From the NCBI RefSeq assembly GCF_006517815.1, contig NZ_CP041198.1:3472001-3536000 (forward strand): a DNA stretch of 64,000 bases, given 5' to 3'. The notes below the pieces were generated by a model, which was given only the letters and a program-made list of their open reading frames with translations, was not told where the DNA came from and ran no database searches. This document shows positions 27,301-34,191 of this stretch, one piece after another. The translations under genes were made by a program, and so were the position numbers. This stretch comes from Pseudarthrobacter sp. NIBRBAC000502770 (lineage in GTDB: Bacteria; Actinomycetota; Actinomycetes; Actinomycetales; Micrococcaceae). Numbering within the stretch: the first letter of the stretch is position 1; the number at the start of each line of letters is the position of its first letter.

Positions 27301-27839
27301 AGGTCCTGGCTGGTTTCGATGAGGAAGGCGTCCGCGCCGCCGTCGATGAGGCCCTCTGCCTGGAGGGCGAAGGTCTGCTTGAGGTAGTCGTAGCTGGTGT
27401 GGCCCAGGCTGGGGAGCTTGGTGCCGGGGCCCATGGAGCCGAGGACCCAGCGCATGCGGCCGTCTGTTTCCTCTGCAGCTTCGGCCCGTTCGCGCGCGAT
27501 CCTGGCGCCCTTTTGTGCGAGCTCGGCGATGCGGTCATCGATGCCGTAGTCGGAGAGGTTGGACCAGTTGGCGCCGAAGGTATTGGTTTCGACCGCGTCG
27601 ATGCCCGTGGCGAAGTAGGCGTCATGGATATCCGCAATGACGTCCGGACGGGTGTCGTTGAGGATCTCGTTGCAGCCTTCCAGGTTCTGGAAGTCCGTTT
27701 CGAGCGAGAGGTCCCGGCCTTGCAGCATGGTGCCCATGGCGCCGTCGGCAATGACCACCCGCTGGTTCACGGCGTCCAGGAGTTCCTGGGCACGGGCGGG
27801 GCGGGGGACGGACTCGATGTCCAGTGCGAAACGAGGCAT
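24192..27839 (-). CDS. metH: Cobalamin-dependent methionine synthase
   Basis: The 1215-residue cytosolic enzyme transfers the methyl group of 5-methyl-tetrahydrofolate to homocysteine through methylcobalamin. Modules in order: homocysteine domain (about 10-330, zinc ligands in LNCATGPDE and GGCCGTTPEH), pterin domain (about 350-630, GERTNANGSKAFR), cap and B12 domain (about 660-890, with DVHDIGKN near 766 whose His binds cobalt), and the AdoMet reactivation domain (about 920-1215, with GYPACPD). All modules are complete. The ATG lacks a ribosome binding site; TAACCT lies 5 nt upstream, so the message may be leaderless. No cobalamin riboswitch was seen upstream. An ECF importer, possibly for cobalamin, lies 2.7 kb away. 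Confidence 0.97.
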   Translation of the reverse strand: MPRFALDIESVPRPARAQELLDAVNQRVVIADGAMGTMLQGRDLSLETDFQNLEGCNEILNDTRPDVIADIHDAYFATGIDAVETNTFGANWSNLSDYGIDDRIAELAQKGARIARERAEAAEETDGRMRWVLGSMGPGTKLPSLGHTSYDYLKQTFALQAEGLIDGGADAFLIETSQDLLQTKAAVNGCKQAIVSKGVRLPIFVEVTVETTGTMLMGSEIGAALTALEPLGVDAIGLNCATGPDEMSEHLRHLAKQSSVAIACMPNAGLPILGANGAHYPLTPTELATAHEQFVREFGLGLVGGCCGTTPEHMAAVVERLAPFRTKAVAAAGDKTAPARIPTEREAGVASLYQHVNFDQESAYLAIGERTNANGSKAFRQAMLEERWDDCVDIAREQIRVGAHLLDVCVDYVGRDGVADVKEIVSRFASASTLPLVIDSTEPPVLQAGLELIGGRPVVNSVNYEDGDGPNSRFARIMPLVKEHGTAVIALTINEEGQARTTEGKVAIASRLVDALVGDWGMRVEDIIVDCLTFPVATGQEETRRDGIETIEAIRQITAKYPGINTTLGVSNVSFGLNPAARIVLNSVFLHEAVQAGLTSGIIDAAKIVPLASLPDEQRKVALDLVWDRREYDADGNTTYDPLAIMLDMFAGVDTAALKDQRAAELAALPTGARLERRIIDGEGKGLEADLDLARSEGMTPLGIINDHLLEGMKVVGERFGAGEMQLPFVLQSAEVMKNAVALLEPHMEKSDSSGKGTMVIATVRGDVHDIGKNLVDIILTNNGYKVINIGIKQGIAEIIAAAEQHNADVIGMSGLLVKSTVVMKENLAELQSRGLAKKWPVILGGAALTRAYVEQDLAEQFDGVVRYAKDAFEGLSLMEPLVRVARGESPDDVGLPPLKKRIHKGGAKFTITEPEAMPGRSDVATDNPVPVPPFWGTRIVRGVSLHDYSAFLDERATFMGQWGLKPGRGEDGASYEELVEREGRPRLRYWLDRILGEGMLDASVAYGYFPVVSEGEQVVVLHHGEDPDGVLGQAGLLAPDGGSGGPIGTDRLRFDFPRQRRDRHLCLADFVKSRESGQIDVLPVQLVTAGSRIEEFTSKMFAANQYRDYYELNGLVMQLTEALAEFWHARIRKELGFASEEPKDTAGYFKLDYRGARFSLGYPACPDMEDRRKVTELLKPERMGVILSDELMLHPEQSTDAFVFHHPEAKYFKV

Positions 27840-28141
27840 TTAATCAGGTTACGTGTGGGGGCGCCAACGTTGCGCTGTGTGTCCGGATGCTACGGCAGCT
27901 GGGGCAGCCTGGATGTGACGACGGTATTCGCACATCAACACGTCTCCACATCCCAGTAGTCGACGGCTTGGACTCTAGTCGTGATGCACTTTTCGCAAGG
28001 CGAACTCCACGAAAGCGGTAATAGATCGAAGATCTCTTTTGCTAACCTCCGCCCGGCCCGGGAGCCGTTCCGCGGTTATAGGACTACCGCATATAATCAA
28101 GGCACAGTAGATGAACTAAGCAACTACATTCAAGGGGAAAT
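27840..28141. other. Intergenic boundary between metH and the lower-GC island
   Basis: This 302-bp gap separates metH (minus) from a small membrane gene (plus). Base composition changes here: from about 27960 A/T-rich stretches appear (for example GCATATAATCAAGGC near 28090, which contains a good -10-like TATAAT at 28092-28097). No gene was seen in it. It is the likely left edge of the acquired island. Confidence 0.5.
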
Positions 28142-28564
28142 GTGGACTTTACACCGTTTATGGCTGGCGCTCCGGCGGCGCTGGCTACAGTCGCCGGTTT
28201 TGCCGCAATTATTGTCGCTTTGGGAATTTTCTTCGAAGCTATTGGCACTGCGGAGGAAAAAGCAGCTTCCCAGCCAGTCCTCAAGCAAATGCGTACGATA
28301 GCAATGGCGTTTAAAGCGTTCGGAGGCTTGGCAGCCCTTTTTGCGGCAACTCTCGCGTTGGCTTCCGCCGACCAGTTGAAACCCTACGGATGGCCAATTG
28401 CGATCACTCTGCTAGCAATAATCGTGTTCTTATGTGTAGTCATCTTGATCGCCGCCCGACGCGTCGCGGACCTAGGTCCCGCTAACATCACGACCACCAG
28501 TCCCGTCAATTGCGAAATCTGCGGGCACTCCGTGGCAACTATTCATACAATAGCGACACACTAA
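28142..28564 (+). CDS. Small three-helix membrane protein, unknown function
   Basis: The 140-residue protein has three hydrophobic segments (about residues 8-35, 53-76 and 84-107) and a C-terminal cytosolic or external tail ending with CEICGH, a Cys-X2-Cys pair that could bind metal. The GTG start has AAGGGG 5 nt upstream. Codon use has many A- or T-ending codons, unlike metH and other neighbours, which fits recent acquisition. It lies at the left edge of a small island with a nuclease-like protein and a kinase. In defence systems small membrane proteins of this size often act as effectors, but nothing in the sequence proves that here. Confidence 0.6.
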   Translation: MDFTPFMAGAPAALATVAGFAAIIVALGIFFEAIGTAEEKAASQPVLKQMRTIAMAFKAFGGLAALFAATLALASADQLKPYGWPIAITLLAIIVFLCVVILIAARRVADLGPANITTTSPVNCEICGHSVATIHTIATH

Positions 28565-28866
28565 CGCAGAGTTGCGAGGTATTCGCAGGGTACCTTCGGC
28601 ACTTTGGTTGCCGTCATTTTGAGTCATTCGAGCGTCTCCGAACAAGGCAGCCTAGGGAACGCGACGGACCTTCGGGAATCGATGACGGAACCCCCTACTC
28701 TTTGAACCTGAACCTCGACGCGCGCCCCTGTCTCCGTCTACGCCCCACCACGACCGTGCAGCGACAGCATAAGCTCAGCGCTCAGGTGCCATAGGCTTGT
28801 GCCGCAACCCTATGAAATCGAGCTGAGCATTGTTCATAACAACCCAGAATCTGGCAGAATTATAGT
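28565..28866. other. Gene-free stretch inside the island
   Basis: This 302-bp gap between two plus-strand genes has low GC and no frame that looks coding. CAGAAT at 28855-28860 lies 6 nt before the next GTG and could be its -10 box. Nothing else was recognised. Confidence 0.4.
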
Positions 28867-29661
28867 GTGACCGAAGTACACGTACATCGAACGACACGCT
28901 CACGTGCCGGACGCCGGTTCATAGCCGTGCAAGAAGCGGAGCTCTATCCCGTCGCAATTGAGGCTGCAAGGCGCCTACCGGGGTCATCGGCAGGCGGCGT
29001 ACTTGTTGTTCCGGAAATGTCAGGCCCCCTTGGCGTCCCCGATTTTCTAGCTATCGTCGGCGGACGCCGCGCTCTGGAAAGGCGCCTAGACTCAGGGATA
29101 CCACCACTACTCAACGAAATGGACTGCAGTATTATCGCGGCCCTGTATCCGTCGCGACCAAAATCCTTAGAACGCTTGACCCTGGAACTCGGGTTACCAG
29201 AGGAGTACACCAGAACGCGAATTCTTGGACTTAAAAAAAGGGGCGCGGTGCTGCCGACGCCTTCAGGAAAATTCGTGAGGCATGAGGCACTTAGTAGTTC
29301 CGGTACCTTGTACGCCATCGAGACAAAAGTCCGCGATTGGCAGCAAGGATTACGTCAGGCGCGCGGTTACCGAACCTGGGTCACTAACTACGTCTTAATT
29401 TTTGGTCCGCTCGGACCACAGAGTACTGAATCCATAAAAGCTGAGGTCACTGCTGACGGAGCGGGACTTATTGTTGACGGGAAATGGCAGCATAGACCCT
29501 CTTCCCGGAAATTACGACCCCAAAAAGCACTATTGGGATTCGAGCACCTGGTGGCTTCGCTCGAAAATTACCAACCCTCTCCCCGGATAAACAATTCCAC
29601 GCCATCCAGCAATGGGGCAACCCAAGAAGTCCCACCCGCAGCGCAGCCCGATATCCTTTGA
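28867..29661 (+). CDS. Winged-helix protein with PD-(D/E)XK-like nuclease domain, unknown
   Basis: The 264-residue protein has no recognised family name. Around residues 95-140 (SLERLTLELGLPEEYTRTRI, LKKRGAV) it looks like a winged helix-turn-helix. Residues about 150-185 (YAIETKVRDWQQGLRQARGY, then YVLIFG) match the core of restriction-endonuclease-like folds, with E-T-K as the ExK motif and the following helix rich in conserved Q and Y; GVPDF near residue 56 could supply the PD acid. A DNA-cleaving or DNA-binding role is therefore plausible. The GTG has no ribosome binding site. Its last 94 bp overlap the convergent gene at 29568. Codon use is atypical for the window. Confidence 0.6.
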   Translation: MTEVHVHRTTRSRAGRRFIAVQEAELYPVAIEAARRLPGSSAGGVLVVPEMSGPLGVPDFLAIVGGRRALERRLDSGIPPLLNEMDCSIIAALYPSRPKSLERLTLELGLPEEYTRTRILGLKKRGAVLPTPSGKFVRHEALSSSGTLYAIETKVRDWQQGLRQARGYRTWVTNYVLIFGPLGPQSTESIKAEVTADGAGLIVDGKWQHRPSSRKLRPQKALLGFEHLVASLENYQPSPRINNSTPSSNGATQEVPPAAQPDIL

Positions 29662-30722
29662 GCCTCAGGCCACTCCTTCAAGGCGTCCGAATACCACGCC
29701 TGCAATTGACGAACTCTTGCCTCGCCTGATAGCTGGTTTAAGTTCTCAACCGCTTCCGCTAGGACACGAATATGGTGTTGAAAAGCTTCTCCAGGCGTAT
29801 CGATAAAGTGACCAGGCGTAAGTCGCTGGGCTAGTGCTTGATCCTGATCTAGGAGAACGTTGTACTCGTTAGTCGACATTGCACCAAATAGGCCCCCCAA
29901 GGTGGGGCGTTTGTACCAAGAGCCAAAATCGCTCCCGTTGAGCGGCCTCGCGACATAATCTGTGTAAGAACAAACGCGCTGTCGAATGTCGCCCCCGGAA
30001 CCGATGGTCTTTGCACCTGCAGCTACGCCTGGTAGCCCAGCAAAATCGCCGTGGCCAATGATGACAGGGCGATCTTGGCTCAAGGCGAACACGGTGCGCA
30101 TCATTCCGGCTATTTCTTCGCCATGAGCCGCCACCGGGATCGTCGATTGCGGACGAACGACTGAGACCATCCACCCTGCGGGTTCAAGTTGATCCAAGAC
30201 ACCGATGTGGGCGTCAAGGTCAGCTCCAGAAGCCCAAAACTGCGAGTCACCCACTATGGAAAGCCACACGTCACGGCTTCCCGCTTCACTCCGCGCTACT
30301 TCTGCGAGGTCAATGGCCTGCAGGCTCTTCTGGCTCTGGGAGCTGTGCAGCAAGACTGTCGGGCCGAGAAGGGGCACTCCGAGCTGGTCCTGGATGTTAA
30401 AGACCCGACGCACGTGCTCTCGCTGGTCCGCGGCGGTTTCCAATCGGTTTCGGTCTCCGGACCACAGGTCCCATTCGTCATAATAACGAAAATCCCCCGC
30501 TTGCGGCATTTGCAGGGCGTGCGTGGTGGGATCAAACCAAAACTCACCGCCAGCCTTCCGAATTCTGTCCGCTATTCGTGTCGCATCAATCTTGTAACTG
30601 TTGCCAGTTTTTGGGGAGCTGAACGGCGACAGTATAGCCCCGGCAGCGGTCCCTCGCTTCAAGCCGGTTGTAGTCCATCCCGCCAAAGTATTCCGCGCGG
30701 TGTCTTGTATGAGAACGCTCAT
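29568..30722 (-). CDS. Unknown protein coupled to a protein kinase gene
   Basis: The 384-residue soluble protein matches no family I can name. Alternating strands and helices (LGVPLLGPTVLLHSS, DVWLSIVGDSQFW, PVIIGHGDFAGLPGVAAGA, TIGSGGDIRQRV) suggest a TIM-barrel-like fold with a Gly-rich phosphate-binding loop, somewhat like tRNA-guanine transglycosylases, but key residues could not be assigned. Its ATG overlaps the TGA of the kinase gene (ATGA at 30719-30722), so the two are translated together and probably work together. It ends 94 bp inside the convergent nuclease-like gene. It may be a substrate or effector of the kinase; this is inference. Confidence 0.6.
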   Translation of the reverse strand: MSVLIQDTARNTLAGWTTTGLKRGTAAGAILSPFSSPKTGNSYKIDATRIADRIRKAGGEFWFDPTTHALQMPQAGDFRYYDEWDLWSGDRNRLETAADQREHVRRVFNIQDQLGVPLLGPTVLLHSSQSQKSLQAIDLAEVARSEAGSRDVWLSIVGDSQFWASGADLDAHIGVLDQLEPAGWMVSVVRPQSTIPVAAHGEEIAGMMRTVFALSQDRPVIIGHGDFAGLPGVAAGAKTIGSGGDIRQRVCSYTDYVARPLNGSDFGSWYKRPTLGGLFGAMSTNEYNVLLDQDQALAQRLTPGHFIDTPGEAFQHHIRVLAEAVENLNQLSGEARVRQLQAWYSDALKEWPEAQRISGCAAGGTSWVAPLLDGVELFIRGEGW

Positions 30723-31552
30723 TTCGTTCCCTCCAGAGCTACTCGCAGGGCATCTCCATTTCGGTATCTACGGGCAGGCTGGGGGTGCAGAGCTCTTTCA
30801 ATAACAGCCAACAGTTCTGCCGGATAATCCGAACGCACCTGGGCTAGGGGAGTGTAGTGCCCGGCGCTAAGCCTTGTGATGTACTCCGCATCGTCCCCCT
30901 TGTACGGATACGGTGCGAATCCCGTCGCGGCAAAGTACATCAACTGACCCACGGCAAAGACATCTGAGGCAGCAGTAGGGCCCGTATACGCCTGTAAGTG
31001 CTCGGGCGTCATGAAGCCACGAGTCCCCGGCTGCCCTCCGACGGTCAGTCCGGTACGAAGGGTGTGCTTAGCGAATCCGGGGTCCATCACCTTGTACGTC
31101 CCATCCGCGAGCCTTCGGACATTGCTGGCACTCAGGTCCCTGTGGACCACCTGCTGCAAATGTAGGGCAGAAAGCCCGGCGGATACGGCTATGCCCATCT
31201 CCCGGACCTCGGCTGCCGGCCAAGGTCCACCGAGGAAGTCGCTTAGGTCGCCCCCATCCAGAAACTCCTCCATCCAAGCTGCTCCGCGCACGGGGTTGCC
31301 AAGCTCAGTTAGGGGCGAAACGACCTTGACGACATTGGCGTGCTCGGTTCCGGCCAGAAGCGCGACTTCCCTTCGCGCGCGCTCAAGAGCATTTGGCTCG
31401 GCCGCCGGAATTTCGACTAGTTTGAGTACCCGGGAAACGCCCTCGTGATCCACCAGATGCACAGTTTTTTGGCCTCCGGCCTTGAGGTCTCGAATCAAAG
31501 TTATTCCGAGCTCATCGAGTGCCAGCTTGAGCAGCGCCGCTTCATTCCCCAT
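30719..31552 (-). CDS. Hanks-type serine/threonine protein kinase, soluble
   Basis: The 277-residue protein is a single kinase domain without membrane segment. Visible are the ATP-binding Lys in RVLKLVEI, the helix C Glu in ERARREVALL, the catalytic loop HRDLSASN (near residue 134), the metal-binding loop as DPG rather than DFG (VMDPGFAKH), an activation segment with GTRGFMTPEHL in place of APE, and SDVFAVGQLMYFAATG. Catalytic residues are present, so it should be active. I chose the ATG at 31552 because TAGGA lies 8 nt upstream; in-frame ATGs up to 31657 are possible. Coupled to the next gene by ATGA overlap. It lacks the PASTA or TM parts of housekeeping actinobacterial kinases. Confidence 0.8.
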   Translation of the reverse strand: MGNEAALLKLALDELGITLIRDLKAGGQKTVHLVDHEGVSRVLKLVEIPAAEPNALERARREVALLAGTEHANVVKVVSPLTELGNPVRGAAWMEEFLDGGDLSDFLGGPWPAAEVREMGIAVSAGLSALHLQQVVHRDLSASNVRRLADGTYKVMDPGFAKHTLRTGLTVGGQPGTRGFMTPEHLQAYTGPTAASDVFAVGQLMYFAATGFAPYPYKGDDAEYITRLSAGHYTPLAQVRSDYPAELLAVIERALHPQPARRYRNGDALRVALEGTK

Positions 31553-31562
31553 GGACGGAATC

Positions 31563-31808
31563 CTAATCGACGGAGGCGAACAAACCGGAATCATGTTTCG
31601 ACCGGTGCGCTGTTTCAGCCTCGGACCCCGAAGCAGCAAACTCATTAAGCCGAGCATACGAACGGTCCACGTACGTCGCCCGCACGCGAGGTTGTCCTGG
31701 ACGGTCTCGCCAAACAGTAATGGGTTCCATCCGCAAGCGCAGGTCGTGCCGGGTCATGTTGGTGCTACCCACGCCGTCCAGCGTGATCTTGCTCGTACCC
31801 GCGTGCAC
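31563..31808 (-). CDS. Possible small protein (81 residues) upstream of the kinase
   Basis: A GTG-started frame of 81 residues ends at TAG 31563-31565, just 10 nt before the preferred kinase ATG; the TAG is part of the kinase's ribosome binding site (TAGGA). The product is basic and polar (TRHDLRLRMEPITVWRDRPG). No ribosome binding site was found for the GTG. The tight spacing argues for a real first gene of the kinase operon, but a chance frame is not excluded. Confidence 0.3.
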   Translation of the reverse strand: MHAGTSKITLDGVGSTNMTRHDLRLRMEPITVWRDRPGQPRVRATYVDRSYARLNEFAASGSEAETAHRSKHDSGLFASVD

Positions 31809-31959
31809 TCAACAAGAGCCATTGTCTAGTCCGGTTCCACCACAAACCCGAGGTTAGAAATCAGCGACTTGTCCGGCGATTATGCGAAGGTTACGCTTCA
31901 AATAAAAGCCTGCCGCGCTGACCGCACGGCCGCTGACGATGACGCAAAGGGTTGCATCC

Positions 31960-33012
31960 CTACCGCAACGACCCCGACCCCTCACCCGGAGCCCAACCCA
32001 GAGCCGGCCCCAATTTGCCCGCGATATCGGTAAGGATCTGGACGTAGTCCTCGTGGTCGAAGCTGAACGGAAGCGCGAACGCCACCTCATCCACTTCCTG
32101 GAAACCGGCGTGGGAGTACAGCTTCTCCGCGATCTCCTCGCTGGTGCCGATGAGGTCGGCGGCAAACATCATGCCCCTCGGCCCCTGCGGAGAAGCGGTG
32201 CGCGGCGTGCGTTCGTCGACGTACCGCTGGTACTTCTCCCGCTGGGTCGGAGTCGCCGAGTCGGTCGGAATCACCACCAACCCCTGCGAGACCCGCGCCT
32301 GAACATGCCCGGCAGCAGCAGCCGCTTCCCGGAACGCCCGGATCTGCGACTGCTGGACCAAGGCGAAGTCCGGTTCCTGGTCCTTGCCGGGGAAGATCAC
32401 GCTGCTGGAGAGCAGATTGAAGCCATTGGCCCCGGCCCATATCGCTGACTTCGTACTCCCGGCTCCGTACCAAAGGCGCTCACGCAGCCCCGGTGAATGC
32501 GGCTCCACGCGGTTGGAGAACTCCTCCACCACGCCGTGCTTGCCGGAAAATTCCCGCACCGGCTCACCCGCCACCAGCCGCGCAAACCGCTCCACGCGGG
32601 CGTAGCTGAAATCCTCCACGTCCGCCGTATCCGGGTACAGCTCATGCTTCACGGTGTCGTACTGCATCGGCTCCCCAACGCTTACGCCTGGGTTGATGCG
32701 TCCACCGGCGAGCAGGTCCACTGTGGCCAGGTCCTCGGCCAGGCGCAGAGGGTTTTCCCAGCCCAGCGGCGTCACCGCAGTGCCCAGTTCAATCCGCGAG
32801 GTCCGTTGGCTCGCCGCCGCCATCACCGCGACAGGAGAAGAGATGCCGAACTGCAGGTGCCGGTGGCGCAGCCAGGCACTGTCGAACCCCAGTCGCTCCC
32901 CCAGTTCGATGATTTCCAGCGTGGATTCATGGCCCGCAGCCGGATTGGCGGGATCAAAGAGGCCAATAGTGAGGAATCCCAGCTTGCGCAGGGGACGGTC
33001 GGGGTGCGGCAT
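31960..33012 (-). CDS. LLM class flavin-dependent oxidoreductase
   Basis: The 350-residue luciferase-fold protein has segments typical of alkanal monooxygenase-like members: LGFLTIGLFDP at the start, ERLGFDSAWLRHRHLQFG, IELGTAVTPLGWENPLRLAEDLATVDLLAGGRINPGV, and the C-terminal DLIGTSEEIAEKLYSH. The group uses reduced flavin and oxygen; the substrate is unknown. GAAGGA lies 7 nt before the ATG. GC content and codon use return to the genomic norm here, so this gene marks the right-hand side of the island. It is divergent from an alpha/beta hydrolase gene. Confidence 0.8.
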   Translation of the reverse strand: MPHPDRPLRKLGFLTIGLFDPANPAAGHESTLEIIELGERLGFDSAWLRHRHLQFGISSPVAVMAAASQRTSRIELGTAVTPLGWENPLRLAEDLATVDLLAGGRINPGVSVGEPMQYDTVKHELYPDTADVEDFSYARVERFARLVAGEPVREFSGKHGVVEEFSNRVEPHSPGLRERLWYGAGSTKSAIWAGANGFNLLSSSVIFPGKDQEPDFALVQQSQIRAFREAAAAAGHVQARVSQGLVVIPTDSATPTQREKYQRYVDERTPRTASPQGPRGMMFAADLIGTSEEIAEKLYSHAGFQEVDEVAFALPFSFDHEDYVQILTDIAGKLGPALGWAPGEGSGSLR

Positions 33013-33154
33013 CGGCTTCCTTCAAAGCGGCGGACGGGGCTGGTTTCAGACTAGGCGGAAGCCCCTTAAATGAACCAGCAAGCATTGACGCACATGACGG
33101 CCTTGTGGTTAGGCTCACCACGGGCAGGCGACGGCGCCGCCACAGGAGGAATAC

Positions 33155-34099
33155 ATGTCACTGCAGGAAATCGAATTCACGTCCGCCAACGGCCGCGACA
33201 CCATCCAGGCCTGGGTCTACGAACCCATCGGCCAACCCAAGGCCATCGTGCAGCTGATCCACGGGCTCGGCGAGCACTCCCGCCGCTACCTCCACCTCAT
33301 CTCCACCCTGGTGGACGCGGGATTCATCGTGGTGGCAGGCGACCACTCCGGGCACGGACGCACGGCGATGCAGCAGGGCACCTGGGGCGACGCCGGCGAG
33401 GACGCCGCCAGCGTGGTGGTCGCGGACGAGGTCACCCTCCAGGCCAAAGCCAGGGAGGCACTCCCCCCGCTCCCGTACGTGGTGTTCGGCCACAGCTGGG
33501 GCTCCATGATCGCCCGCGGCATGGCCGTGGACCCACGGACCCAGCTTTCCGGCCTGATCCTCTGCGGCATCGCCGCCCAGATGCGGGGCATCGAGAAAAG
33601 AATCAACCGTCCCGAACTTGCCGGGCTTGCCTCCGGCGAGAGTGCGGCGGAGCCCGCGCCTGAGGAACTGGTGGGCCAGTTGTTCGACGGCTTCCTGGGC
33701 CGCCTCGGCGAAAACGCCGGCCCCACCGCCTGGGTGGCGCTGGACGCCGACGTCGTCGCCGACCACGGGAGGGACCCCTTCAACAACTTCGGCGCACCGC
33801 TCAGCGCCCGTTTCCTGCAGGGCTTCGTTGACCTCTACGATCAGGTCACCTCGGACGACTGGTACAAACAGCTCCCCGCCGACCTCCCCGTGCTGATCCT
33901 CGCCGGCGACCAGGACCCCGTGACCAACTACGGCGAAGGCGCCTACCACGTGGCCAACCGCCTGGCGGATTCGGGCCACGCGGACGTCCGCACCCGCGTC
34001 TTCCCCGGCGTCCGGCATGAAGTGCACAACGAACCCACCACCCGCGCAGAGACAGAGCGCGAGACGGTCGAGTTCATCCAGCGGGTAGCCGGCAGCTGA
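33155..34099 (+). CDS. Alpha/beta hydrolase, monoacylglycerol lipase-like (serine aminopeptidase S33)
   Basis: The 314-residue hydrolase has the oxyanion strand VQLIHGLGEHSRRY (about residues 31-44), the nucleophile elbow GHSWGS (Ser near 114), an acid in LAGDQDPVTNYG (about 250) and a final His in RHEVHNE (about 289). The HGLGEHSRRY motif is characteristic of the Hydrolase_4/monoglyceride lipase group, which cleaves short acylglycerols or esters. AGGAGG lies 6 nt before the ATG. No signal peptide, so it acts in the cytosol. A palindromic repeat element follows its stop and may end the transcript. Confidence 0.87.
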   Translation: MSLQEIEFTSANGRDTIQAWVYEPIGQPKAIVQLIHGLGEHSRRYLHLISTLVDAGFIVVAGDHSGHGRTAMQQGTWGDAGEDAASVVVADEVTLQAKAREALPPLPYVVFGHSWGSMIARGMAVDPRTQLSGLILCGIAAQMRGIEKRINRPELAGLASGESAAEPAPEELVGQLFDGFLGRLGENAGPTAWVALDADVVADHGRDPFNNFGAPLSARFLQGFVDLYDQVTSDDWYKQLPADLPVLILAGDQDPVTNYGEGAYHVANRLADSGHADVRTRVFPGVRHEVHNEPTTRAETERETVEFIQRVAGS

Positions 34100-34124
34100 C
34101 GGCCCCGGAGAAAAGCGCGCCGCT

Positions 34125-34185
34125 GGAAGGTTCGACGGCGGCACTCACCCGCCGCCGTCGTCGAACCTCCCAGCAAAACCAGCCG
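34125..34185. repeat. Palindromic intergenic repeat, copy A
   Basis: The element starts GGAAGGTTCGACGGCGGC and its arms (34128-34142 and 34151-34168) pair with one 3-nt bulge; it continues with CCAGCAAAACCAGCC. Related sequences occur at 37433, 47109 and 50979. Here it lies between convergent genes (hydrolase and SRPBCC), where its hairpin could end both transcripts. Confidence 0.75.
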
Positions 34186-34191
34186 GTCACG

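Noticed and set aside
25422..27959. 845-codon plus-strand ORF opposite metH
   Set aside because: It is the antisense of a fully conserved metH. Its composition (Gly, Asp, Val, His rich) is typical of the shadow frame in GC-rich genes.
27840..28141. Cobalamin or SAM/SAH riboswitch upstream of metH
   Set aside because: I looked for a B12 box and for SAM or SAH riboswitch core sequences on the minus strand and saw none. The -10-like box 5 nt before ATG leaves no leader to hold one.
28510..28794. 94-codon ORF after the three-TM gene
   Set aside because: It overlaps the end of that gene, has no ribosome binding site, and its residue mix does not look like a protein.
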